From NCBI GenBank assembly GCA_946187475.1, contig CAMHRJ010000066.1, forward strand, positions 1 to 9,260: a stretch of 9,260 nucleotides of DNA. Reading direction: 5' to 3'. The notes under the pieces are model-generated. The model was not told where the DNA came from, did not search any database, and saw only the letters and a program-made list of their open reading frames with translations. Origin of the DNA: an uncultured Clostridia bacterium. Its GTDB lineage: Bacteria; Bacillota; Clostridia; Oscillospirales; Oscillospiraceae. A program made the translations under genes and the position numbers. Numbering within the stretch: the first letter of the stretch is position 1; each line of letters begins with the position of its first letter. Positions 1 through 6,525 of this stretch are shown here, one piece after another.

Positions 1-579
1 GAGGTTGCCCGTCTCGAAATCCGCGCCGCGGGCCTTCTGGGCGGACATGATCTTGTCCGTCTCCTCGATCAAAGTCGGGATGAAGCGCAGCGCCATGCTC
101 ATCATCATGGCCATCTCGTGCACCGGCACCTTGATCTTTTTCAGGGGATTGAACAGCTGCTCCATGCCGTCGGTGAGGGCCATGGGGGAGGTGGTGTAGG
201 TCAGCAGGAAGGTGCCCATGATCAGCAGCATGATGCGCAGCACCATGAAGACCGCCCGGATGATACCCTCCCGGGTGACGGTCAGGGGCCCCAGCTGCAC
301 CAGCGGTGTGCCGGAGGTGAAAAACAGGTTCAAAATCGCGGTGATGACGATGATGACCACCACGGGCTTCAGGCCCCGGAAGAGGGACTTGGGTGGAATG
401 TGGCTCACGGCGATCATCCACGCGGTGACGAGGATCACCAGCGCGTAGGAGACAAAGCTCTTGGCCGTGAAGAGGGCCACGATATACAGCACCACCAGAA
501 TCAGCTTGCAGCGGGCGTCCAGCCGGTGGGTGATGGAGTCGCCGGGGAAGAACTGGCCGAGGGTGATGTCCTTCAGCAT
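1..579 (-). CDS. ecfT: EcfT, transmembrane component of ECF transporter (partial, C-terminus outside window)
   Basis: Membrane scaffold of an energy-coupling-factor importer; it links the two ATPases to a vitamin- or metal-binding S component in the cytoplasmic membrane. The visible 193 residues begin MLKDITLGQF. Residues 19-25 (HRLDARC) match the conserved N-terminal segment of the family. Hydrophobic stretches lie at about 27-57, 71-88 and 105-128. The segment from about 165 to 190 contains FIPTLIEE followed by QKARGADFETG; Ala-Arg-Gly at 183-185 is one of the short coupling motifs that contact the ATPases. The frame is open to base 1, so the second coupling motif and the C-terminal helices are not visible. 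The start ATG overlaps the ecfA2 stop by 7 nt (ATGCTGA), with GGAAGGGGG upstream, which implies translational coupling. I am confident of the family. The substrate is set by an S component not seen here. Confidence 0.93.
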   Translation of the reverse strand, partial: MLKDITLGQFFPGDSITHRLDARCKLILVVLYIVALFTAKSFVSYALVILVTAWMIAVSHIPPKSLFRGLKPVVVIIVITAILNLFFTSGTPLVQLGPLTVTREGIIRAVFMVLRIMLLIMGTFLLTYTTSPMALTDGMEQLFNPLKKIKVPVHEMAMMMSMALRFIPTLIEETDKIMSAQKARGADFETGNL

Positions 580-1439
580 GCGCTCGCCCCCTTCCATGCC
601 TCCAGCACTGCCGACTGCAGCTGGTCCAGGGTGTAAATGCTCTCGGGCAGGGCCACGCCCCGTTGGCGCAGCGCCTCGGCGATGCGGGCGGCCTGAGGCA
701 CGTCCAGGCCGATCTCCAGCAGCTCCTGGGTGTGGCTGAAGACCTCCGGCGGCGTGCCGTCAAAGGCCACATGCCCTGCGTGGAACACCACCAGCCGGTC
801 GGCAAGCCTCGCGGCGTCGTCCATGTTGTGGGTCACCAGCAGCACGGCGGAGCCGGTTTCGCGCTTGTAGTCCAGGATGTTTTCCAGAATGCCGGCGCAG
901 CCCGCGGGGTCCAGACCGGCGGTGGGCTCGTCCAGAATCAGCACCTTTGGGCGCATGGCGATGACGCCGGCGATGGCGATGCGGCGCTTCTGGCCGCCGG
1001 AGAGCTCCAGCGGGGAGCGCTCCATCAAATCGTCGGTGAGGCCCACGAAGTGGGCGGCCTCCTTCACGCGCTCGTCCACCTCTTCGGCGGAGAGCTTCAT
1101 GTTCTTGGGGCCGAAGGCGATGTCCTTGTAGACTGTCTCCTCAAAGAGCTGATACTCCGGATACTGGAACACCAGTCCCACGGAAAAGCGCACGTCCCGG
1201 GTGGCCTCCTTGGAGCGGTGGATGTCCTGACCGTCGAAGAAGACGGTGCCGGAGGTGGGCTTCAGCAGTCCGTTCAGGTGCTGGATGAAGGTGCTCTTGC
1301 CGGAACCGGTGTGGCCGATGATGCCCACCAGGGTGCCGGGCTCAATGTCAACGTTGATGCCTTCGATGGCGATCTTTTCAAAGGGCGTTCCGGCGCTGTA
1401 GGTGTGCTGCAGCGCTTGGGCCCGGATGATTGGCGTCAT
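573..1439 (-). CDS. ecfA2: EcfA2, energy-coupling factor transporter ATPase
   Basis: Second ATP-binding subunit of the ECF transporter (288 aa). It should pair with EcfA1 on the cytoplasmic face and drive uptake through EcfT. All ABC motifs are intact: Walker A GHTGSGKST at 42-50, Q-loop FQYPEYQLFEET from 91 (the form typical of EcfA2 rather than EcfA1), signature LSGGQKRR from 146, Walker B VLILDEP from 166 with the catalytic Glu at 171, and H-loop His 204. The C-terminal part from about 240 (LPESIYTLDQL) is the helical extension seen in ECF ATPases. A longer frame opens at 1475, but it would overlap ecfA1. ATG 1439 has AAAGGAA upstream at good spacing and the expected N-terminus MTPIIRAQAL. 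It lies 13 nt after ecfA1 and overlaps ecfT by 7 nt. Confidence 0.96.
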   Translation of the reverse strand: MTPIIRAQALQHTYSAGTPFEKIAIEGINVDIEPGTLVGIIGHTGSGKSTFIQHLNGLLKPTSGTVFFDGQDIHRSKEATRDVRFSVGLVFQYPEYQLFEETVYKDIAFGPKNMKLSAEEVDERVKEAAHFVGLTDDLMERSPLELSGGQKRRIAIAGVIAMRPKVLILDEPTAGLDPAGCAGILENILDYKRETGSAVLLVTHNMDDAARLADRLVVFHAGHVAFDGTPPEVFSHTQELLEIGLDVPQAARIAEALRQRGVALPESIYTLDQLQSAVLEAWKGASAC

Positions 1440-1452
1440 AGTTCGCGTTCCT

Positions 1453-2289
1453 TTATCTCGAAATTGCCGCCGCAATGGCGTCGGCGCAGGCGTCTACGGT
1501 CAGCAGGTCCGCAGGCACGTCCATGCCGTCGGATTTCAGCGCCTGCAGGAGCGTAGTGGCCGCCGGGGCCGCCAGACCCTCCCGCCGCAGCAGATTGGTC
1601 TGCTGGAAGACCTCCCGGGGCGCGCCGTCGGCGACGATGTTTCCCTGGGACATGACGATCAGCCGGTCGGCGCCGATGCACTCGTCCATGTGGTGGGTGA
1701 TGAGCACCACGGTGATGCCCTTCTCCCGGCAGAGCCGGGTGATGGTCTCCACCACTTCTCGCCGGCCCGAGGGGTCCAGCATGGCGGTGGGCTCGTCCAG
1801 GACGATGCACTGGGGCTCCATGGCGATGACGCCGGCGATGGCCACCCGCTGCTTCTGCCCGCCGGAGAGCAGATGCGGTGCGTGCATGCGAAAGTCATAC
1901 ATGCCCACCTGCTTCAGGGCCGCATCCACGCGCGCTCGGATCTCCTCCGGCGGAACGCCGAGATTCTCCGGGGCGAAGGCCACGTCGTCCTCCACCACGT
2001 TGGCGACGATCTGGTTGTCGGGGTTTTGAAACACCATGCCCACCGTGGCCCGGACGCCCAGGGTCAGCTCCTCCTTGGTGGTATCCATGCCGCAGACCAG
2101 CACCCTGCCCTCTGTGGGGAGCAATATGGCGTTCATGGCCTTGGCCAGGGTGCTCTTGCCGGAACCATTGTGGCCCAGAACGGCGGTAAAGGTTCCGGGC
2201 AGGATGTCCAGGTTGATTCCATGCAGAATCTCGTGGTCTTCCCCGGGGTAGGTATAGTGCAGGTTTTCGATGTGAATGATCGGTTCCAT
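1453..2289 (-). CDS. ecfA1: EcfA1, energy-coupling factor transporter ATPase
   Basis: First ATP-binding subunit of the ECF importer (278 aa). Motifs in order: Walker A GHNGSGKST at 39-47, Q-loop FQNPDNQIV at 87-95 (the EcfA1-type form), signature LSGGQKQR from 141, Walker B CIVLDEP from 161 with the catalytic Glu at 166, and H-loop His 199. The C-terminal extension (LPADLLTVDACADAI) matches family architecture. ATG 2289 is preceded by GGAGGAA with about 9 nt spacing. It is the first gene of the ecfA1-ecfA2-ecfT operon. In many Firmicutes this trio sits downstream of ribosomal protein genes such as rplQ and upstream of truA (family knowledge). Here its upstream neighbour is instead a methyltransferase, separated by 193 bp that is filled with hairpins. 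No clear promoter or riboswitch was found in that gap. Confidence 0.96.
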   Translation of the reverse strand: MEPIIHIENLHYTYPGEDHEILHGINLDILPGTFTAVLGHNGSGKSTLAKAMNAILLPTEGRVLVCGMDTTKEELTLGVRATVGMVFQNPDNQIVANVVEDDVAFAPENLGVPPEEIRARVDAALKQVGMYDFRMHAPHLLSGGQKQRVAIAGVIAMEPQCIVLDEPTAMLDPSGRREVVETITRLCREKGITVVLITHHMDECIGADRLIVMSQGNIVADGAPREVFQQTNLLRREGLAAPAATTLLQALKSDGMDVPADLLTVDACADAIAAAISR

Positions 2290-2302
2290 AACTTAGTTCC
2301 TC

Positions 2303-2460
2303 CGCAATGGAATTGCGTTGTGCAAAACGAAGTTTTGCCCCAAAATTTGCTTACTTGCAAGCAAATTTTGAGGAACACGTTGTGCCGTTGTAATCATTTG
2401 GCGTGCAAACACGCCAAATATGCGGTTTTGACCGCATATTTCCGCGCAGCGGAAATGATT
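2303..2460. repeat. Array of six consecutive perfect hairpins between methyltransferase gene and ecfA1
   Basis: The 193-bp gap holds six perfect inverted repeats. They are: 2303-2317 (6-bp stem CGCAAT, loop GGA); 2322-2338 (7-bp stem GCAAAAC, loop GAA); 2341-2370 (12-bp stem CAAAATTTGCTT, 6-nt loop); 2396-2419 (10-bp stem ATTTGGCGTG, loop CAAA); 2416-2441 (11-bp stem AAATATGCGGT, loop TTTG); and 2438-2456 (8-bp stem ATTTCCGC, loop GCA). The last three overlap at their edges and are enclosed by AATCATTT at 2392-2399 and AAATGATT at 2453-2460, so they could fold alternatively as a branched structure. The array is markedly AT-richer than the flanking genes. It may be a small non-autonomous element or a degenerate repeat island. 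It may also terminate methyltransferase transcription or shape the ecfA1 leader. Structure is seen directly; function is not known. Confidence 0.85.
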
Positions 2461-2482
2461 GCTTAGGCATAGGTTTCCTCGA

Positions 2483-3346
2483 TTATTTGCAAGTCCAGCG
2501 GCAGCTGGCGCCGCAGGGAAGGGCGAGGCCGCTGGCAGTCACCGGCAGACCCAGCTCCTGACTTTCGGAGCGGCCGCCGTATTTTTTTGTGAAGATGCTG
2601 TCGCACACATAGCCGATGGTGCTGGCGCTGAGACCGGTGGTGTAGGAATTGAGCAGCACGAACAGCGGGTCATCGGACAGCACACCCCGCACCAGCTCCA
2701 CGAAAGGCCAGAGATTCGTCTCCAGCTTCCAGACCTCGCCGCCGGGGCCGCGCCCATAGCTGGGAGGGTCCATGATGATGGCGTCGTAGCGCCGGCCGCG
2801 GCGGATCTCCCGCTCCACGAACTTGGCGCAGTCGTCCACGATCCAGCGCACGGGCCGGTCGATGACGCCGGAGAGGGCCGCATTTTCCTTGGCCCAGGCC
2901 ACCATGCCCTTGGCCGCGTCCACATGGCAGACGCTGGCCCCTGCCTTGAGACAGGCCGCCGTGGCGGCGCCGGTGTAGGCGAAGAGGTTCAGCACGCTGA
3001 TGGGCCTGCCGGCATTGCGAATCTGGGCCATGGCCCAGTCCCAGTTCACGGCCTGCTCCGGGAACAGTCCCGTGTGCTTGAAGTTCATGGGCTTCACGTG
3101 GAAGGTCAGGTCGCCGTAGCGGACGTTCCAGCTCTCGGGGAGCCGACCCTTGTCCCACTGCCCGCCGCCGGACTCGCTGCGGGTATACTTGCCCGCCGGG
3201 TGCCGCCAGCCCGGGTCTGTCCGCCGGGTCTGCCAGATCGCCTGGGGGTCCGGGCGCACCAGGGTATAGTCTCCCCAGCGCTCCAGCTTCTCCCCGGACG
3301 AGCAGTCCAGAAGCTCATAATCCTGCCATTGTGACGCGATCCACAT
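2483..3346 (-). CDS. Class I SAM-dependent methyltransferase, RlmI/RlmK-like (COG1092 type)
   Basis: Probable S-adenosylmethionine-dependent methyltransferase of the family that includes rRNA cytosine/guanine methylases; its substrate here is unproven. From ATG 3346 the protein has 287 residues. An N-terminal part (about 1-85, with DYELLDCSSGEKLERWG near the start) precedes the Rossmann fold. Motif I VLNLFAYTGAAT lies at 118-129, an acidic residue follows at Asp 143, an adenine-site-like VDDCAKF begins at 170, and motif IV DPPSYGRG lies at 193-200. The C-terminus ends LPCGASCRWTCK. It lacks the long PUA-containing N-terminus of Escherichia coli RlmI, so it is the short form. The start is uncertain. 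The frame stays open to a TTG at 3373, which sits only 1 nt after a perfect GGAGG, while ATG 3346 has no good ribosome site. A strong promoter lies at 3404-3432. Confidence 0.88.
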   Translation of the reverse strand: MWIASQWQDYELLDCSSGEKLERWGDYTLVRPDPQAIWQTRRTDPGWRHPAGKYTRSESGGGQWDKGRLPESWNVRYGDLTFHVKPMNFKHTGLFPEQAVNWDWAMAQIRNAGRPISVLNLFAYTGAATAACLKAGASVCHVDAAKGMVAWAKENAALSGVIDRPVRWIVDDCAKFVEREIRRGRRYDAIIMDPPSYGRGPGGEVWKLETNLWPFVELVRGVLSDDPLFVLLNSYTTGLSASTIGYVCDSIFTKKYGGRSESQELGLPVTASGLALPCGASCRWTCK

Positions 3347-3403
3347 AAGCACATCTGCCGGAAATGCCGACAATCCTCCAAAATAAAGATATTAAATCAT
3401 GGT

Positions 3404-3432
3404 ATTATACCACGTCTCCAACCACAGGTCAA
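3404..3432 (-). promoter_or_regulatory. Sigma-A-type promoter of the methyltransferase gene
   Basis: On the minus strand, a -35 box TTGACC (3427-3432) and a perfect -10 box TATAAT (3404-3409) are separated by exactly 17 nt. Transcription should start near 3397, giving a leader of about 24 nt to the TTG at 3373 or about 51 nt to the ATG at 3346. It lies just beyond the terminator of the upstream amidohydrolase gene, so the methyltransferase is probably transcribed on its own. Confidence 0.85.
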
Positions 3433-3440
3433 TCTTTTGC

Positions 3441-3476
3441 AAAATGAATCGCCTGCCGCAGCTGCGCGGCAGGCGA
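3441..3476 (-). terminator. Intrinsic terminator after the M20 amidohydrolase gene
   Basis: A perfect 11-bp GC-rich stem (TCGCCTGCCGC at 3449-3459 against its complement at 3466-3476) with a 6-nt loop is followed on the minus strand by TTCATTTTG. It begins about 20 nt past the amidohydrolase stop. The U tract is interrupted, so termination may be incomplete. Confidence 0.75.
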
Positions 3477-3496
3477 TGATGCTGTGAAGTTGGAGG

Positions 3497-4642
3497 TTAT
3501 TCCATTACGATCCGGCGGAACAGCTCCACGCCGGTGAGCAGGGCGTCCTCGTCGAAGTCGAAGGAGGTGTTGTGCAATGGCGCGCCGCCCTTGCCGCCCT
3601 GGATGCCCAGCCAGCAGAATACGCCGGGCACCTCCCGCTGGTATTCGGAGAAATCCTCCGAGGCCATGGCGGGCTCCACCAGCACAGTGTCCTCCATGGA
3701 GTCCAGCAGGGCGTAGATGCGCTCCACCAGGGGACGTGGGTTTTCCACGCAGGGATAGTAGACCATCCGGTGGGAGGTGATCTTCGCGCCGGTGGCCACC
3801 TCCAGTCCCTGGACCAGGGCGCCGCATTTGCGCACCATCTGCTGGAACAGCTCGTCGCTGAAGGTCCGGAGGGTGCCGCTGATGCGCACCTCCTCGGCGA
3901 TGACGTTGTGGCTGGTGCCGCCGCAGATCTTGCCCAGGGTCAGCAGGGCGTCCTGGTGGGGGTCGGTCTCCCGGGTGATGACGGTCTGGAGCATGGTGAT
4001 CAGCTCCGCCGCCACCACAATGGCGTCCACGCCCATCTGCGGGGTGGAGGCATGGGCGCTCTTGCCGTGGACGGTGAGCTCAAAGTCGCTTGTCTGGGCC
4101 ATGAGATAGCCCCAGCGCAGCCCCACCTTGCCCTTGGGCACCGTGGGCCAGAGATGCAGACCGTAGATGCGGTCCACGTCGGGGTTTTTCAGCGCGCCGT
4201 CGCTGATGACGCACTTGGCCCCGGCCCAGCCCTCCTCGCCGGGCTGGAAAATCAGGACGATGTTCCGCGTCAGCTCGTCTCTGTGGGCGGCGATCCATTT
4301 TGCCAGCAGCAGGAGGATGGTCATGTGGCCGTCGTGGCCGCAGCCGTGCATCTTTCCCTCGTGGAGGGAGCAGTATTCCGCCTTGCTCTGCTCCTTGTTG
4401 GCCAGACCGTCCATGTCCGCCCGGAAGGCGACGGTCTCCTCCGCTCCCGGGGTCATGAAGACCACCTTCAGCCCCGTGACGGCCACCTTGTCGATCCGGT
4501 CCGGATGGCAGGCCTCCAGCTCCTGAAGCAGAAAGGCCTGGGTTTTGAACAATTGAAAGCCCAGCTCCGGGATTTGGTGCAGTTCCCGACGCAGGCGCAC
4601 CGCCTCCGGCAGCATGGCTCGAATTTCCTGATGCAGCTCCAT
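3497..4642 (-). CDS. M20D-family metal-dependent amidohydrolase
   Basis: Cytoplasmic zinc/manganese-type hydrolase of the peptidase M20D group (hippurate hydrolase, IAA-amino-acid hydrolase, N-acetyl-diaminopimelate deacetylase and N-acyl-amino-acid deacylase types). It should cleave an N-acyl amino acid or related amide. It has 381 aa from ATG 4642, which has GGGAGG at 7 nt spacing; the frame extends to 4768 but only across the promoter. Visible active-site elements: RADMDGL at 74-80, GCGHDGH at 100-106 (metal ligands Cys 101 and His 103), FQPGEEG from 132 with the Glu pair at 136-137 (catalytic base and metal ligand), GLH with His 163, and PLHN with His 357. The lid/dimerization domain includes GKSAHAS at 193-199. 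No signal peptide is seen. It is monocistronic, with promoter and terminator both visible. The exact substrate cannot be decided from the sequence. Confidence 0.93.
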   Translation of the reverse strand: MELHQEIRAMLPEAVRLRRELHQIPELGFQLFKTQAFLLQELEACHPDRIDKVAVTGLKVVFMTPGAEETVAFRADMDGLANKEQSKAEYCSLHEGKMHGCGHDGHMTILLLLAKWIAAHRDELTRNIVLIFQPGEEGWAGAKCVISDGALKNPDVDRIYGLHLWPTVPKGKVGLRWGYLMAQTSDFELTVHGKSAHASTPQMGVDAIVVAAELITMLQTVITRETDPHQDALLTLGKICGGTSHNVIAEEVRISGTLRTFSDELFQQMVRKCGALVQGLEVATGAKITSHRMVYYPCVENPRPLVERIYALLDSMEDTVLVEPAMASEDFSEYQREVPGVFCWLGIQGGKGGAPLHNTSFDFDEDALLTGVELFRRIVME

Positions 4643-4676
4643 GATTCTTCCTCCCGCATTTCTTCCGTTCCTCACC

Positions 4677-4705
4677 AGTATACGAAAATGCGCGAAATCC
4701 GTCAA
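4677..4705 (-). promoter_or_regulatory. Sigma-A-type promoter of the M20 amidohydrolase gene
   Basis: On the minus strand, -35 TTGACG (4700-4705) and -10 TATACT (4677-4682) are separated by 17 nt, placing the start near 4670 and giving a leader of about 28 nt that carries the GGGAGG ribosome site. The divergent CBS gene starts about 80 bp away on the other strand. Confidence 0.82.
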
Positions 4706-4782
4706 GGGAGAAGCATCGGAGAGACACCCGGGTTTATTTCCTGCCGACGGGGGCCATACTCTTCCCAAAAGGAGGGATTGCT

Positions 4783-5214
4783 ATGCAGGTTTCGGAGCTC
4801 ATGAGCCGAAATCCGGTGTATGTGGAGACGAAGGAGCCGGTGAGCAGCGCGGCCCAGCTGATGCGCGCCAGGAACATCGGCGTCATGCCGGTGTGCGACG
4901 CCCGGGGAAGACTCGCCGGGATGCTGACGGACCGGGACATCGCCGTCCGGTGCGTGGCGGCCAATCTGGACGCCCGCCGGACCCCGGTGGAGGACATCAT
5001 GACCCGGGGCGCGGTGACCGCGGCGCCGGAGGAGGAGATTCAGGCGGCACTGGACCGGATGCATGCCGAGCAGGTGCGGCGACTGCCGGTGGTGGAGGAC
5101 GAGAGGCTGGTGGGCGTGCTGTCGCTGGCGGATGTGGCCCGCACCCGGGCCATGGACATGGAGGCTGCCAGAGCCTTGAGCGGCATCACGTCCAATGTGT
5201 GCAGGAAGCAGTGA
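4783..5214 (+). CDS. Small CBS-domain-pair protein
   Basis: A 143-residue protein made almost entirely of two CBS domains (about 1-60 and 68-125). This is a Bateman module, which in other proteins binds adenine nucleotides or related ligands and acts as a sensor. Seen in the sequence: SELMSRNPVYV at the start of the first repeat, GMLTDRDIAVR at 46-56, VEDIMTRGAVTA at 69-80 opening the second repeat, and LPVVEDERLVGVLSLADVAR at 101-120. The LTDRDI and LSLADV segments are the typical ends of each repeat. No catalytic or membrane domain is fused, so the partner is unknown. ATG 4783 has AAGGAGG at 7 nt spacing. It is the only plus-strand gene, divergent from the amidohydrolase; a CATACT at 4755-4760 could be its -10 box, but the matching -35 is poor. 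No ordinary terminator follows, only the hairpin repeat from 5265. Confidence 0.92.
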   Translation: MQVSELMSRNPVYVETKEPVSSAAQLMRARNIGVMPVCDARGRLAGMLTDRDIAVRCVAANLDARRTPVEDIMTRGAVTAAPEEEIQAALDRMHAEQVRRLPVVEDERLVGVLSLADVARTRAMDMEAARALSGITSNVCRKQ

Positions 5215-5264
5215 GAGGACAAATTGTTATTTGACGGGATGTTTGAAAACTGCTCGATCTGACA

Positions 5265-5417
5265 TGGCTCTCCCTCCGGGAGAGCTGGCACGGCGGGAAC
5301 TAGCCGTGACTGAGAGGGCTTGTTGCCCTTCATGACGCACTGAGCTTTCTGCATTCGTAGTCTGCCCTCTCAGTCATGCCGCCTTGCGGCATGACAGCTC
5401 CCCCGGAGGGGGAGCCA
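5265..5417. repeat. Composite inverted-repeat element between convergent genes
   Basis: A 153-bp nested symmetric structure. The ends are TGGCTC (5265-5270) and GAGCCA (5412-5417). Inside lie four hairpins: 5267-5285 (8-bp stem GCTCTCCC, loop TCC), 5289-5308 (6-bp stem CACGGC, 8-nt loop), 5375-5393 (8-bp stem CATGCCGC, loop CTT) and 5397-5415 (8-bp stem GCTCCCCC, loop GGA). A 13-bp perfect inverted repeat (TGACTGAGAGGGC at 5307-5319 and its complement at 5364-5376) closes around a 44-nt centre. The two halves resemble each other as inverted copies of one hairpin-pair unit. No open frame of note is inside. From general memory, repeats of this look (CTCCC hairpin, then CATGCCGC hairpin, then ACTGAGAGGG) are scattered in Oscillospiraceae genomes. 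It may act as a bidirectional terminator for the CBS gene and gerAB. The rest of 5215-5469 holds nothing else recognised apart from a 12-bp palindrome at 5450-5461. Confidence 0.85.
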
Positions 5418-5469
5418 AGTGGGTGCGGTGCATTAACCATCTCACCGCTAAATTCGAATTTGCTTCCCG

Positions 5470-6525
5470 TTACTGCTTATTCAACCGTTCTGCCGCAAGC
5501 ACCGACAGCGTCAGGCCGATGGTCAGAATCAGCGTGGCAGCGGGGATGATCTGCTCCGACCAGAGGGTGAGCCGGAAGGTGGTTTTTCCGAGGATGGCCG
5601 CCGCGCCCAGCATCACCGCCGCGCCGGGGAGCACGAAGCATTTCTCGGCCTTGCCCAGCGCGCGCCCGGCGGTGTTTCGGCCCAGGAGCAGTAAGAGCGA
5701 CAGCATGGCGAAGTCCGGCAGCACCCACAGCCCGGCGATCAGGGCCTCGAACCGTTCAATGGCGCTGGAGAGGCTGAGATTCCGCAGCAGGACGAAAAAG
5801 GGGTGACTGAGCTTCGCTGTCACCTCCGCACCCAGCACGCCGATGCCCAGAGTGCAGATGGCTGCCGCCGTGAGGCACAGCCGCAGCAGCCACTTTGCGC
5901 TTTGCTTCCTGTTGGGCGCACCGTCTCGCCGGAAAAACGCCCCGTAGAACAGCAGCCCGCAGCCGATGTTCCAGAGCGGCACTGCACCGTGGACGACTTC
6001 ACCGAATTTCGGCAGGCGCCCCGGTTCCGACCAGTCCATCTGCGGCAGGGCCGCCAGCAGCACCAGAAGCAGCACCGCCGTCAGCACCGGGAGGAAGATC
6101 TCTGCCGCGCGAAAGAGCGGCTTAGGCCCCACCTGTGCCGCCGGGATGGCCAGCGCCAGAAGCAGCACCGCGTAGGGCAGCCAGCCGCGAAACACGGACA
6201 TGGCCGTGAGAAATCGCTCCGCGCCGCTGCGCAGCAGCACCCCGCCATAGAGCCAGAACCACAGCGTCAGCGCCGCAAACAAAACGCGGCTGACCCTCGG
6301 GCTGAAGGCACGGGCGATGCCGTCTGCCAGGGCGCCGCGCCGGAGTACATAATTTAATAGAGCGGAAAACAGCGCCAGCGGCCCGAAGGCCAACAGACAA
6401 CTGAGCCAGGCACCGCCGCCCGCCAGGGCTGCGGTCCGACCCGGCAGCAGCCGCAGCAGCGGCGACAATACCGCCAGACTGCTCAGGGCCCAAAACTGTT
6501 TCGGGGTCAGGGATTCATGGTTCAT
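5470..6525 (-). CDS. GerAB-type spore germinant receptor subunit B (permease-like)
   Basis: Integral membrane subunit B of a nutrient germinant receptor (351 aa), related to APC-superfamily amino-acid transporters. In this family it carries or forms the germinant-binding site in the spore inner membrane. About ten hydrophobic segments are visible, for example at 36-58, 79-98, 116-131, 142-162, 183-197, 214-233, 262-281, 297-313 and 325-345. The segment HPFFVLLRNLSLSSAIERFEAL (from 241, broken here only by naming) ending in the conserved Glu-Arg-Phe-Glu at 257-260 and then LWVLPDF is characteristic of GerAB proteins. The length is slightly below the usual 360-370. The start ATG overlaps the upstream subunit C stop (ATGA) and has GGAAGG upstream, so the two are translationally coupled. 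The germinant cannot be inferred. Confidence 0.92.
   Translation of the reverse strand: MNHESLTPKQFWALSSLAVLSPLLRLLPGRTAALAGGGAWLSCLLAFGPLALFSALLNYVLRRGALADGIARAFSPRVSRVLFAALTLWFWLYGGVLLRSGAERFLTAMSVFRGWLPYAVLLLALAIPAAQVGPKPLFRAAEIFLPVLTAVLLLVLLAALPQMDWSEPGRLPKFGEVVHGAVPLWNIGCGLLFYGAFFRRDGAPNRKQSAKWLLRLCLTAAAICTLGIGVLGAEVTAKLSHPFFVLLRNLSLSSAIERFEALIAGLWVLPDFAMLSLLLLLGRNTAGRALGKAEKCFVLPGAAVMLGAAAILGKTTFRLTLWSEQIIPAATLILTIGLTLSVLAAERLNKQ

Noticed and set aside
663..2466. Long plus-strand open frames (663-1556 and 1402-2466) opposite the ECF ATPase genes
   Set aside because: They are antisense to clearly conserved ABC ATPase genes, have His/Gly/Val/Gln-rich low-complexity translations with no recognisable domain and lack good ribosome sites. 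They are products of GC-rich codon use.
2290..2482. Riboswitch (cobalamin, TPP, FMN or similar) upstream of the ECF operon
   Set aside because: None of the conserved core sequences of these riboswitches could be recognised; the region consists of simple independent hairpins.
2459..4804. Long plus-strand frames opposite the methyltransferase (2459-3334) and amidohydrolase (3572-4804)
   Set aside because: Same pattern of antisense shadow frames; the minus-strand products carry intact catalytic motifs, promoters and ribosome sites.
5265..5417. CRISPR array or tRNA-like structure
   Set aside because: There are no regularly spaced direct repeats with unique spacers and no cloverleaf or anticodon arm; the structure is a nested inverted repeat.
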